A stretch of 64,000 nt of DNA from an uncultured Tenacibaculum sp. (GCA_937922085.1 CAKZVD010000059.1:1-64000), one strand, 5' to 3'; positions 17,547-25,128 are shown, counted from the stretch's first letter. Made by a program: numbers and translations. The notes: a model not told the origin generated them from the sequence alone.

Positions 17547-17927
17547 CTAGCTATTTAATATTTTATCATTAGTAAGTATATGTAAATACTCTATTATTAT
17601 TGTAAATAATAATGTTAATAAGATTGGAATGGTTATTGGATGTATAAAATTAGTGATATGATTAAATACACTATATCTAGAAATAAGAAAATAGAGCAAT
17701 AGAATAACTAAATAACTTCCTAAACCTATTTTAATATTTAAACTAAAATTATTCCAAAAACGCAAAAAAAATAAAGCAGTAATAATATGAAAAGCGCCTA
17801 AAATAAGCGTAAGAAATAATTGAAAAAAAACCATATATTTCGATGTATATTCAAAAATAAATAACAATGCTGCTCCAAAAACTAAAAACCTATTTACAAG
17901 TATGATTACATTAATTGAATTTTTCAT
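17547..17927 (-). CDS. Four-helix membrane protein, paralogue family in GbsR cluster
   Basis: 126 aa, four hydrophobic segments with the same ordered motifs as its two paralogues: VNRFLVFGAALLFIF, LTLILGAFHIITALFFL, YLVILLLYFLISRYS, and TIPILLTLLFTIIIEYL. It starts 8 nt after the regulator gene's stop, so it is likely co-transcribed with it and is the first target gene of the cluster. Function unknown; a small integral-membrane role is all that can be said. Confidence 0.62.
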   Translation of the reverse strand: MKNSINVIILVNRFLVFGAALLFIFEYTSKYMVFFQLFLTLILGAFHIITALFFLRFWNNFSLNIKIGLGSYLVILLLYFLISRYSVFNHITNFIHPITIPILLTLLFTIIIEYLHILTNDKILNS

Positions 17928-17935
17928 TATTATTT

Positions 17936-18442
17936 TTACTTTTTAATCATTTTAGTAAAACTAGATAACAACCAATGTTCATCTGCTTTAATTGCTTTAT
18001 CTAAAATATTATTTACTGTAGAAGTAACAGAAGATAAATCTTGCATTAACTTTTTAAATTGCTCAGCTTCTTCAGACTCTTCTTTAACATCGTTTTGTAA
18101 TTCTTCTAATACTTTTATAACAGGCTCTATTTCTCTTTTCTTTCTTTCTTTAGTTACTTGTTTAAATAATTCCCAGATATCTTTATCAGCTACAAAAAAT
18201 TCTTTACGCTCCCCTACTACAAATTCTTTTCGTACAATTCCCCAATCAATTAATGCGCGAACATTCATATTTACATTACCTCTAGATATTTTTAAAGTAT
18301 CCATTATATCTTCAGCAGACAAAGGTTCTATAGAAACTAATAACAACGCATGTACCTGTGCCATCGTTTTATTAATTCCCCAACTTGTTGCTAAACTACC
18401 CCAAGTTTGTATGTATTTTAATTTTGCTGCTTCTAATTCCAT
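17936..18442 (-). CDS. GbsR/MarR-type transcriptional regulator
   Basis: 168 aa. Residues ~10-95 match the GbsR family winged helix: LKYIQTWGSLATSWGINKTMAQVHALLLVS, then PLSAEDIMDTLKISRGNVNMNVRALIDWGIVRKEF. The C-terminal half is a long charged helix pair (EIEPVIKVLEELQNDVKEE) for dimerisation. GbsR-type proteins are repressors that bind palindromes. A matching palindrome lies 29-46 nt upstream, over the probable -33 region, with a TATCTTTG -7 element between, so autoregulation is likely. It heads the 11-gene minus-strand cluster and is divergent to an ECF sigma gene. Effector unknown. Confidence 0.88.
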   Translation of the reverse strand: MELEAAKLKYIQTWGSLATSWGINKTMAQVHALLLVSIEPLSAEDIMDTLKISRGNVNMNVRALIDWGIVRKEFVVGERKEFFVADKDIWELFKQVTKERKKREIEPVIKVLEELQNDVKEESEEAEQFKKLMQDLSSVTSTVNNILDKAIKADEHWLLSSFTKMIKK

Positions 18443-18446
18443 GCCT

Positions 18447-18454
18447 CAAAGATA
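18447..18454 (-). promoter_or_regulatory. Bacteroidetes -7 element (TATCTTTG, minus strand) of the GbsR-type gene
   Basis: Lies 5-12 nt before the ATG at 18442, so the leader is very short. The palindrome at 18471-18488 falls where the -33 element would be. Confidence 0.5.
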
Positions 18455-18470
18455 TACATAATTTCTAAAC

Positions 18471-18488
18471 TTTCAAAAATTATTGAAA
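18471..18488. promoter_or_regulatory. Candidate GbsR-type operator, site 3 (autoregulatory)
   Basis: TTTCAAAAATTATTGAAA in the divergent region between the regulator and the ECF sigma gene. Flanking bases AAAC match those of sites 1 and 2 on the opposite strand. Confidence 0.6.
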
Positions 18489-18562
18489 ATTAAATATTTT
18501 ATTTTTTTCATTTATCTTGTAATACTTTTAATTCTCGGTTTACTAATCAATAAAATACAATT

Positions 18563-19051
18563 TTGAGCAACGATTTTTATATCACATCTATTTTACCTCA
18601 TGCAGGCATTATTATTAAGATATGTAGAGCTTATACAGATTCTCAAGAAGATTTTGAAGATTTCTATCAAGAAGCATGTTTACAGGTTTGGAAAAGTAAA
18701 GATGCCTTTCAAGAAAAATCTAAATGGTCTACATGGGTATATAGAGTTACCTTAAATGTTTGTTTAACATTAGCTAAGAAAAACAAAAGAAGAGGTTATA
18801 ATGTAGAAATCACGAATCAACGAGAAAACGCAGAAAACAATAGTGCTTTCGAAGATGAGGATTTAAACTTGTTATATGCTGCTATTAAAAAGCTTTCAGA
18901 AATAGATAGAACTATCATTTTATTGCATTTAGAAGAAAACCCAAATAAAGAAATTGCTGTAATTATTGGAACTAGCGCTAACAATATTGCAGTACGTATT
19001 AACAGAATTAAAAAACAATTAAAAATATTATTAGATGGAAAAATCAATTGA
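18563..19051 (+). CDS. ECF-type RNA polymerase sigma factor
   Basis: 162 aa. Region 2 covers residues ~10-75 (HAGIIIKICRAYTDSQEDFEDFYQEACLQVWKSKDAF, then SKWSTWVYRVTLNVCLTLAKK). Region 4 covers ~108-155 (LSEIDRTIILLHLEENPNKEIAVIIGTSANNIAVRINRIKKQLK). The start is TTG at 18563, as no ATG gives full region 2. The next gene overlaps by 17 bp and encodes a membrane protein that may be its anti-sigma factor. The gene is divergent to the GbsR-type regulator, and the shared operator region could affect both. Confidence 0.88.
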   Translation: MSNDFYITSILPHAGIIIKICRAYTDSQEDFEDFYQEACLQVWKSKDAFQEKSKWSTWVYRVTLNVCLTLAKKNKRRGYNVEITNQRENAENNSAFEDEDLNLLYAAIKKLSEIDRTIILLHLEENPNKEIAVIIGTSANNIAVRINRIKKQLKILLDGKIN

Positions 19052-19643
19052 AGACATATGGACTAAAGGTTTTACAGGTTCAAAAGAATTAGTAACTCCT
19101 AAAATATCAAACCTTTACAATCAAAAATCTAAATTATTATTAGAAAAAATTAAAAAAACATATAGAGCAGATAATAATAGTATACTTCCCCTAGCTCTTT
19201 TATTTGGAATTGGGTTTAGTATTTATGGCAAATATTTATTGGTCATTTATGGTGTCTTTTTATTAATCAGTTTATACTTTTTTAATAGAAATTTATTAAA
19301 GTCTCTAGAAAATGTTCAAGTAACAAATAACACTTATGAGTATTTAACTTCATATCGTAAAAAAGTAAATGAAATTATGGCTACAACCACTCGGTTATTA
19401 GGTTTTTTATTTCCATTAGCTATAATACCAGCTGTTTGGTTATTCTTTAGAGATACAGATGTATATATGACACTTATTAATAAAGTAACTACTTTAAAAC
19501 TTGGCTTAGTTATTTCTGGTATTGCCTTATTATTTAGTATACTATCTATATCTGTTTATAAGATTACAACAAAGATTCTATATGGTAATTATTTAAATAA
19601 ATTAGATGCTATAATTGATGACTTAGAAGATTTAAACAACTAA
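19035..19643 (+). CDS. Membrane protein, possible anti-sigma partner
   Basis: 202 aa with four hydrophobic segments (ILPLALLFGIGFSIYGKYLLVIYGVFLLISLYFF; LLGFLFPLAIIPAVWLFF; LGLVISGIALLFSILSISVYKI). The N-terminal ~35 residues are charged and cytoplasmic (KSIEDIWTKGFTGSKELV), which could bind the sigma factor. It overlaps the sigma gene by 17 bp, so co-translation is expected. The arrangement sigma plus membrane protein fits ECF sigma/anti-sigma pairs, but the canonical zinc anti-sigma motif (HxxxCxxC) is absent, so the role is inferred from position. Confidence 0.62.
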   Translation: MEKSIEDIWTKGFTGSKELVTPKISNLYNQKSKLLLEKIKKTYRADNNSILPLALLFGIGFSIYGKYLLVIYGVFLLISLYFFNRNLLKSLENVQVTNNTYEYLTSYRKKVNEIMATTTRLLGFLFPLAIIPAVWLFFRDTDVYMTLINKVTTLKLGLVISGIALLFSILSISVYKITTKILYGNYLNKLDAIIDDLEDLNN

Positions 19644-19962
19644 CTTTTAAAGTATTTATTATTATAAAAAAGGTTCAGCGTATCTAATTGTAACGTTTAT
19701 GATTTATAATTTAGATATAATGTTGAACCTTTTTAAGATATCATTCTGGGTTTAAATCCCTTATATTTAGATGAAAAACTTAATTATATTTTAGAAGTTA
19801 TAGAATTTAGGAGTTATTCTCAATATTTTGAAAATCTCTTTTAACTCCTTAACTTCTCTCTTTGATACTATTTTTAGTCTTCTTTAAGCAAAATCAACCC
19901 CTTAGGTTTCAGCCAATGGTAGTTTAGTTTAAAACTAATTAGATTTAATTTTTATTTTGTAA
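19644..19962. other. 319-bp intergenic region with two inverted repeats
   Basis: No ORF with coding character is seen. It holds a long imperfect hairpin (19666-19734) just after the sigma/membrane pair, and a second inverted repeat AGGAGTTA...TAACTCCT (19809-19849). The rest is AT-rich. A small RNA or old mobile-element remnant is possible but not supported further. Confidence 0.5.
19666..19734 (+). terminator. Long bipartite hairpin, probable terminator
   Basis: Outer arms AAAAAAGGTTCA and TGAACCTTTTT, and inner arms TATCTAA and TTAGATA, give a two-part stem ending in a T run. Likely ends the ECF operon. Confidence 0.55.
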
Positions 19963-20373
19963 TTAATTGGAAATTTTCTTAGGCCATTTCCAAGCATAAT
20001 AAACAATTAAAAAAGTAATAATACTTTCTAAGAACGCCAGAAACACATAGAAAATATACCATTCAACCATTGAATTTACGCCTATAAATAACATCATTAG
20101 TGTAAACAAGCTTCCAAAAACAATATTTAAAAATCGATTTATTTTAGGTTTCAGAATTATTGATGCTCCAACCATTATCGAAGAAATTGCCAAAATTATT
20201 GATGCTATTAATAATTTCGTAGGGCTATCTAAAACATTCTCTCCCGTTATTAAACTATTTATTTTACCTGGTGTGTACAATTCAAAATAGTCTCCATATA
20301 AATAACAGAAAGTTACAGAAGCCCACAATGAGGCCAATTTAATTTTGACGTTTACTTTTGGGTTTTCTAACAT
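19963..20373 (-). CDS. DUF6326-like integral membrane protein
   Basis: 136 aa with four hydrophobic segments. The N-terminal block NVKIKLASLWASVTFCYLYGDYFELYTPGKI and the central TKLLIASIILAISSIMVGASIILKP closely match the DUF6326 family, whose members are ~130-140 aa and of unknown function. The C-terminus FLIVYYAWKWPKKI is basic, so it probably faces the cytoplasm. It stands alone, with a 296-nt upstream region facing the divergent hydrolase gene. Confidence 0.75.
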   Translation of the reverse strand: MLENPKVNVKIKLASLWASVTFCYLYGDYFELYTPGKINSLITGENVLDSPTKLLIASIILAISSIMVGASIILKPKINRFLNIVFGSLFTLMMLFIGVNSMVEWYIFYVFLAFLESIITFLIVYYAWKWPKKISN

Positions 20374-20602
20374 TAGAATTTGATTTTTTTGATTTAAAAG
20401 TAAGACGATTCATTTGTAATTTTGTTACCTGCGATTATTATACAATCGATAATAAAACAATCAGTTACCTCCTACTTATCTAAAAAATTATTCATTTATT
20501 AAAAAATAGATTAAAAGTGCCTAATTCGTTTTTATTCTTAAATTTTCAAAAAACTATAATAATATTATTGCGCCTTACTTTTTTAAAACTATTAATTTAG
20601 AT

Positions 20603-20610
20603 TAATTTTG
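20603..20610 (+). promoter_or_regulatory. Bacteroidetes -7 element (TAATTTTG) before the hydrolase gene
   Basis: TAnnTTTG match about 60 nt before the TTG start at 20670. The predicted transcript would begin near 20617, close to a 17-codon open frame (20615-20668). Confidence 0.4.
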
Positions 20611-20669
20611 TAAAATGAGTTCTGAAATTATTTCAGGTTCTAAATTAAATAAAAGGAATACTCTATAAA

Positions 20670-21518
20670 TTGACAAACATTAGAAAAATTCATATTGAAA
20701 CACCAATAGGTCATTCTATAGCTATTAATCAGTTCATAGTTAAAAACACTAATAACATTGCTGTTATATGTTCTGCCACAGGTGTTTTACAAGGCTATTA
20801 TGCTAAGTTCGCTTCTTATTTAAACAAAAACGGTTTTACGGTATATACTTTCGATTATAGTGGAATTGGATTATCAAAAAAAGAAAGTCTCAAAACTTTT
20901 GATAGTACCCTTTCTAATTGGGCTGTTAATGATATGGAAAGTGTTTTTAAATATGTAAAAAAACAACATCCAACACAAAACATTCACTGTATTTGTCATA
21001 GTATTGGTGGACAGTTATTAGGATTAGCTCCTAGCAATAAAATATTTAAGAATATTATATTGGTTACAGTTCAAAATATAAACCATAGCATGTGGAAGGG
21101 TTTTGGTAAAATTCAAATGTTTGTAAACTATCACCTTTTAATTCCTATTATAACAACTTTATTTGGTTACTTACCAAGTAAAAAATTTATGAAAATGGAA
21201 AATTTACCTAAATCTATGGCTTTAGAATTTGCTAGTTGGGGACGAAAGAAAAATCATGTTTTTCATTACAAAAAAAAAGAAGAGCTATTTCATCATCAAA
21301 TAAAAGGAAATATAACCTCTTATAGTACAGAAAATGATAATTTTGCTCCTGAAAAAGCTGTTGACTGGATGACTCAAAAGTATGTGAATGCAAATAGAAC
21401 TCGAAAACATTTAGTTGCAAAAGAATATCATGTTAAAAACATTGGGCATTTTGGCTTTTTTAAATCAAAATATGAAAATTCAATATGGCAAGAATTCTTG
21501 TCAGATTTAAACACATAA
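20670..21518 (+). CDS. Alpha/beta hydrolase
   Basis: 282 aa, serine-hydrolase fold. The nucleophile elbow is CHSIGGQ (GxSxG variant with Cys in the first place). Preceding strand blocks are IAVICSATGVLQGYYAKFASYL and GFTVYTFDYSGIGLS. A likely acid is at TENDNFAPEKAVDWM and the likely catalytic His at NIGHFGFFK, giving a Ser-Asp-His triad. This matches the S33-type or YheT-like predicted hydrolases of Bacteroidetes; substrate unknown. The start is TTG, which fixes the first strand at the usual distance. It is followed with no gap by the TrmH-type gene, so they are co-transcribed. Confidence 0.83.
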   Translation: MTNIRKIHIETPIGHSIAINQFIVKNTNNIAVICSATGVLQGYYAKFASYLNKNGFTVYTFDYSGIGLSKKESLKTFDSTLSNWAVNDMESVFKYVKKQHPTQNIHCICHSIGGQLLGLAPSNKIFKNIILVTVQNINHSMWKGFGKIQMFVNYHLLIPIITTLFGYLPSKKFMKMENLPKSMALEFASWGRKKNHVFHYKKKEELFHHQIKGNITSYSTENDNFAPEKAVDWMTQKYVNANRTRKHLVAKEYHVKNIGHFGFFKSKYENSIWQEFLSDLNT

Positions 21519-22031
21519 ATGAAACAACTAAATCACGAAGAAATAACCAATAACAATCAAAAATTTCCAATTACTATTGTTTGCGATGCTATACGTACTC
21601 CAGAAAATATTGGAATGTGTTTCAGAATTGCTGAAAGTTTTGGTGTTTCAAAAATATATTTACACGAAAATTCGCCTACTATAGAAAACAGAAGTGTTAA
21701 GCGAACAGCCAGAAATACTTTTAATGAAATCAGTTTTGAACAATATCATAATTTTTCACAAACTATAGATACATTAAAGAAAGAAGGAAATTCAATTATT
21801 GGTATTGAAATTACTGATCAAAGCATAAATATTCAAGATTTTGATTTTAAAAATCATAAAAAAATCGTTTTACTTTTGGGGAGTGAACGACACGGAATTA
21901 AAAATATTGATTTAGTAGATGCTACTATTTCTATTCCTATGTATGGAAGAAATTCTAGTATGAATGTAGTTCATAGTTTGGCTATTACATTATATGAAGT
22001 AACGAATCAGTTATCAGTAATTAGTAATTAG
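21519..22031 (+). CDS. TrmH/SpoU-family RNA 2'-O-methyltransferase
   Basis: 170 aa, SPOUT methyltransferase. Motif 1 is TPENIGMCFRIAESFGVSKIYL, motif 2 is KIVLLLGSERHGIK, and motif 3 is IPMYGRNSSMNVVHSLAITLYE; these form the SAM-binding trefoil knot. Compact single-domain members methylate tRNA or rRNA ribose; the exact target cannot be told. It directly follows the hydrolase gene. The 3' end runs into four copies of the 7-mer AGTAATT, which supplies the stop codon. Confidence 0.87.
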   Translation: MKQLNHEEITNNNQKFPITIVCDAIRTPENIGMCFRIAESFGVSKIYLHENSPTIENRSVKRTARNTFNEISFEQYHNFSQTIDTLKKEGNSIIGIEITDQSINIQDFDFKNHKKIVLLLGSERHGIKNIDLVDATISIPMYGRNSSMNVVHSLAITLYEVTNQLSVISN

Positions 22032-22043
22032 TAATTAGTAATT
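22016..22043. repeat. Four tandem copies of the 7-mer AGTAATT
   Basis: The 7-mer repeats overlap the last codons and stop of the TrmH-type gene. Because 7 is not a multiple of 3, copy-number change would alter the last residues of the protein. Confidence 0.8.
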
Positions 22044-22066
22044 AGTAAAATTATATTTTTTAATTA

Positions 22067-22666
22067 ATGAAAAAACACTTTTACATTATATTATTATTAT
22101 TTCCTTTATTAATTCAATCTCAAGAATTTATTAAAGGTAAATTAATTACATCCCAAAGTTTTAAAAATAAATTTCCTTTAATTTTAGCAAGTATAGATGG
22201 TTTTATTGAAAGAAAAGTACTTGATGATAATGGTTCATTTCAACTAAGAATTGAAAAAGAACAACCAGAATATACTATCCATTTTAATATAAATGATAGT
22301 ATTGTTAAAACATATATTTTTAAACATTCTTGGACAAAAAGGAAGCGATTTAAATTAATTTCTTTTAGCAAAAAATGTGATATTACTATAAAAAATGCTA
22401 TTGAAGATAGAAAAAACGACTGCCTGAAATTATACGTTTATCAAGAAGAAGAACTAACAGAAGAAGATCTTAATATTCAACTAAAATATAATTTTACCTA
22501 TATTTTAATTACCAATGAAGATATTCTTAATTTTGATTGTTATAAAAAATATAATCATACTGCCTTGAGATGCTTTATACTAGACAAAGATCTTTCTAGA
22601 AATATCATAAATAAAAATACAATTGGTATAGGCAATGCCATCATTAATGGCCCTTGCCTTAAATAA
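22067..22666 (+). CDS. Exported protein, unknown function
   Basis: 199 aa with a signal peptide (KKHFYIILLLFPLLIQSQ) and a beta-rich first half (EFIKGKLITSQSFKNKFPLILASIDGF; YTIHFNINDSIVKTYIF) resembling the small Ig-like start domains of Bacteroidetes. The second half is Cys-containing (DCLKLYVYQEEE; NFDCYKKYNHTALRCFIL). No domain I can name. It ends 14 nt before ferrochelatase and may be co-transcribed with it, but a heme role is not implied by sequence. Confidence 0.55.
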   Translation: MKKHFYIILLLFPLLIQSQEFIKGKLITSQSFKNKFPLILASIDGFIERKVLDDNGSFQLRIEKEQPEYTIHFNINDSIVKTYIFKHSWTKRKRFKLISFSKKCDITIKNAIEDRKNDCLKLYVYQEEELTEEDLNIQLKYNFTYILITNEDILNFDCYKKYNHTALRCFILDKDLSRNIINKNTIGIGNAIINGPCLK

Positions 22667-22680
22667 AGACTAAATAAATA

Positions 22681-23700
22681 ATGAAAGGAGTTTTATTAGT
22701 AAACTTAGGATCACCAGATAGTACAGATCCAAAAGACGTAAAAAAATACTTAGGTGAATTTTTAATGGATGAAAGAGTGATCGATGTTCCGTATTGGTTT
22801 CGTTCTTTTTTGGTTAAAGGAATTATACTTAATACACGACCAAAAAAATCTGCTGCTGCCTATAAAAAAATATGGTGGAAAGACGGTTCTCCATTAATTG
22901 TATTATCTGAAAGATTACAAAACAAAGTGCAAGCAAAAACAGAATTACCTGTTGCTTTAGCGATGCGTTATGGATCAATGTCTTTAAAAGGTGGTCTACA
23001 AGAATTATATGATAAAGGAGTAAAGGATGTTTTATTAATTCCTTTATATCCTCAATTTGCAATGGCAACCACAGAAACAATTGTTGTATTAGCAGAGGAA
23101 TTACGAAAAGAATTCTTCTCAGACATGAAAATAACAGATGTTCCTGCTTTTTATAAAAAACCAGAATACATTAAAGCGTTATCTAATAGTATTAAAGAAT
23201 ACTTAGCAGATAAGGATTATGATCATTTATTGTTTTCTTATCATGGTGTACCTGAACGTCATATTCGCAAATCCGATATTACAAAATCACATTGTAAAAT
23301 AGATGGTAGTTGTTGTAATACTCCCTCACCTGCTCACGAGTTTTGTTATCGTCATCAATGCCTTCAAACTACAAAAAATGTAATTAATGAATTAGGTTTA
23401 GATGAGAACACCGTTTCAACGTCTTTTCAGTCTCGTTTAGGTGTCGATCCTTGGTTACAACCTTATACAGATAGAACTATTGTAAAAAAAGCAGAGAAAG
23501 ATGGTGTTAAAAAACTAGCAATAGTAACTCCTGCTTTTGTTTCTGATTGTTTAGAAACATTAGAAGAAATAGCTATGGAAGGAAAAGAAGAATTTTTAGA
23601 AGCTGGTGGAGAAGAATTCTATACCGTTCCTTGTATTAACGATAGTAATGAATGGGTAGACGTTTTAACTAACTGGATTACTAATTGGGAACAAAAATAA
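22681..23700 (+). CDS. hemH: Ferrochelatase
   Basis: 339 aa. Inserts Fe(II) into protoporphyrin IX, the last step of protoheme synthesis. It shows the family start KGVLLVNLGSPDSTDPKDVKKYLGEFL, the metal/porphyrin site block LLFSYHGVPERHIR (SxHGxPxR with the catalytic His), and TSFQSRLGVDPWLQPYTD in the C-terminal half. It has a Cys-rich stretch CKIDGSCCNTPSPAHEFCYRHQC, seen in many Bacteroidetes enzymes. No terminator is evident after it. A HemJ-like membrane protein two genes downstream suggests a small heme group of genes. Confidence 0.95.
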   Translation: MKGVLLVNLGSPDSTDPKDVKKYLGEFLMDERVIDVPYWFRSFLVKGIILNTRPKKSAAAYKKIWWKDGSPLIVLSERLQNKVQAKTELPVALAMRYGSMSLKGGLQELYDKGVKDVLLIPLYPQFAMATTETIVVLAEELRKEFFSDMKITDVPAFYKKPEYIKALSNSIKEYLADKDYDHLLFSYHGVPERHIRKSDITKSHCKIDGSCCNTPSPAHEFCYRHQCLQTTKNVINELGLDENTVSTSFQSRLGVDPWLQPYTDRTIVKKAEKDGVKKLAIVTPAFVSDCLETLEEIAMEGKEEFLEAGGEEFYTVPCINDSNEWVDVLTNWITNWEQK

Positions 23701-23746
23701 ATCATTAATTGATAAAAAAGTAACACTCTTTTAACCTTGAAACATC

Positions 23747-23754
23747 TATATTTG
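23747..23754 (+). promoter_or_regulatory. Bacteroidetes -7 element (TATATTTG) for the LipL32-like gene
   Basis: TAnnTTTG match 23 nt before the ATG at 23777. Confidence 0.55.
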
Positions 23755-23776
23755 CCGCTAACTAAATAAATATAAA

Positions 23777-24469
23777 ATGAAAAACAATTTGAAAAAGATT
23801 GTAGCTGTAGTAGCTGTAGCAATCGTATCTGTAGGTAGTATTACTGCTCAAAAGAAACTAGGTAAATTTGGTGGTTTAACTCAGAAAAAAATAGCTTTCA
23901 AAAAAATTAGAGTGCCTTATACTGATGTAGTTTCTTACAAAGGTTTTGTAAAGCCTGGTAATGAAGATGAAGTAAAGAATGGGAAGAAATTCTATTATTT
24001 ATATGTATGGGTTCCTGCTGTTGCTCCAGAATTAGGAGTAAGAATGGTTTCCCCAGTTGGAAAAAACAATCCAAAAAACGCAATTGTTTCTGCAGATTTT
24101 GAAGCGAACAAAGATTCTAAAGATTATTTTGACACATATATAACTTTAGAACGTTCGGATATTGTTACAAAAGGTTCTATTACTGAAGACAAAGTAAAAA
24201 ATGCAAAATGGTTTACACTTGCTAAAAATGATGATAGTGGAGAAATGCCTAAGTTACCTAGTGGAGCTAGATATAATTCATTATTAAGATATAAAAGTAA
24301 AGTTGGTGATCCTTTAAAAGCGTTAACTGCTGGTTTATATAGAATTGGTTTTACTACTTTTAAAAGAGGAGAAGTAAAAGGTTCTTTTTTAGCTCAAATA
24401 GGAGCGCCTGTAAAACTTCCTGGAGTTATCGTTGCTAAATCTATTGCTGAATTAAATAAGCAGATGTAA
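23777..24469 (+). CDS. LipL32-family surface/secreted protein
   Basis: 230 aa. Compared from memory with Leptospira LipL32, the core blocks correspond in order: YKGFVKPGNED with YYGYVKPG; YYLYVWVPAVAPELGVRM with YYLYVWIPAVIAEMGVRM; YFDTYITLER with WFDTWIRVER; RYNSLLRYKS with KYNSLTRIKI; and LYRIGFTTFKRGEVKGSFLA with [20 protein letters not shown]. The signal peptide (VAVVAVAIVSVGSITAQ) has no lipobox Cys, so unlike LipL32 this protein is probably secreted or periplasmic rather than lipidated. It has its own promoter and a strong terminator, so it stands alone. LipL32 binds extracellular matrix in Leptospira; whether this one does is unknown. Confidence 0.82.
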   Translation: MKNNLKKIVAVVAVAIVSVGSITAQKKLGKFGGLTQKKIAFKKIRVPYTDVVSYKGFVKPGNEDEVKNGKKFYYLYVWVPAVAPELGVRMVSPVGKNNPKNAIVSADFEANKDSKDYFDTYITLERSDIVTKGSITEDKVKNAKWFTLAKNDDSGEMPKLPSGARYNSLLRYKSKVGDPLKALTAGLYRIGFTTFKRGEVKGSFLAQIGAPVKLPGVIVAKSIAELNKQM

Positions 24470-24499
24470 CATCATTATTGTTATAAAAACATTAAATTT

Positions 24500-24537
24500 G
24501 AGACCCTAAAACACAAAGTTTTAGGGTCTCATTTTTT
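24500..24537 (+). terminator. Rho-independent terminator
   Basis: GAGACCCTAAAAC and GTTTTAGGGTCTC form a 13-bp stem with a 5-nt loop, followed by AT6. It ends the LipL32-like transcript. Confidence 0.93.
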
Positions 24538-24540
24538 ATT

Positions 24541-25128
24541 ATGAATTTTGATTATATAAAATCTTTACATATCATTTTTGTTGTAACATGGTTTGCTGGT
24601 CTTTTTTATATTGTTCGTTTATTTATATATCATACAGAAGCGGAAAAAAAAGAAGAACCTGCTAAAGAAATATTACAAACTCAATACAAATTAATGGAAA
24701 AACGATTATGGTACATAATCGCATGGCCTTCTGCTATTTTAGCAAGTATCTTTGCTTTTTGGATGCTTTATGAACGACCATGGTATTTAAAAGAATCTTG
24801 GATGCATGTAAAATTAGCCTTTGTATTAGCCCTATATTTTTATCATGGAGCTTGTCATTCTATATTCAAACAATTACAAAATAATGTAATAAAATATAAT
24901 CCTTTTAAACTTCGAATTTGGAATGAAGTAGCCACTATTATTTTATTTGCTATTGTATTTCTAGTGGTTTTAAAAAATGCAATTAATTGGATTTGGGGAG
25001 TTGTTGGTATTGTATTAATATCTGTACTACTTATGATGAGTATTAAACTTTATAAGAGTATAAGAAATAAGAAAAAATGGGATACTTATGAAAAAGAACT
25101 TCTAAATAATAAAGAAAAAGAAATATAA
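24541..25128 (+). CDS. HemJ-like/CopD-family membrane protein
   Basis: 195 aa with five hydrophobic segments. It matches the HemJ (UPF0093) protoporphyrinogen IX oxidase pattern: DYIKSLHIIFVVTWFAGLFYIVRLF with the conserved first His, then a RLWYIIAWPSAILAS helix and the second His block ESWMHVKLAFVLALYFYHG. Family members bind heme and convert protoporphyrinogen to protoporphyrin, the step before ferrochelatase, which is encoded two genes upstream. That makes the assignment likely, though many such genes are annotated only as CopD-like. The gene starts directly after the terminator of the LipL32-like gene. Confidence 0.75.
   Translation: MNFDYIKSLHIIFVVTWFAGLFYIVRLFIYHTEAEKKEEPAKEILQTQYKLMEKRLWYIIAWPSAILASIFAFWMLYERPWYLKESWMHVKLAFVLALYFYHGACHSIFKQLQNNVIKYNPFKLRIWNEVATIILFAIVFLVVLKNAINWIWGVVGIVLISVLLMMSIKLYKSIRNKKKWDTYEKELLNNKEKEI

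Noticed and set aside
19671-19700. GGTTCAGCG resembling a tRNA T-arm
   Set aside because: No cloverleaf or acceptor stem can be formed. No tRNA or rRNA was found in the window.
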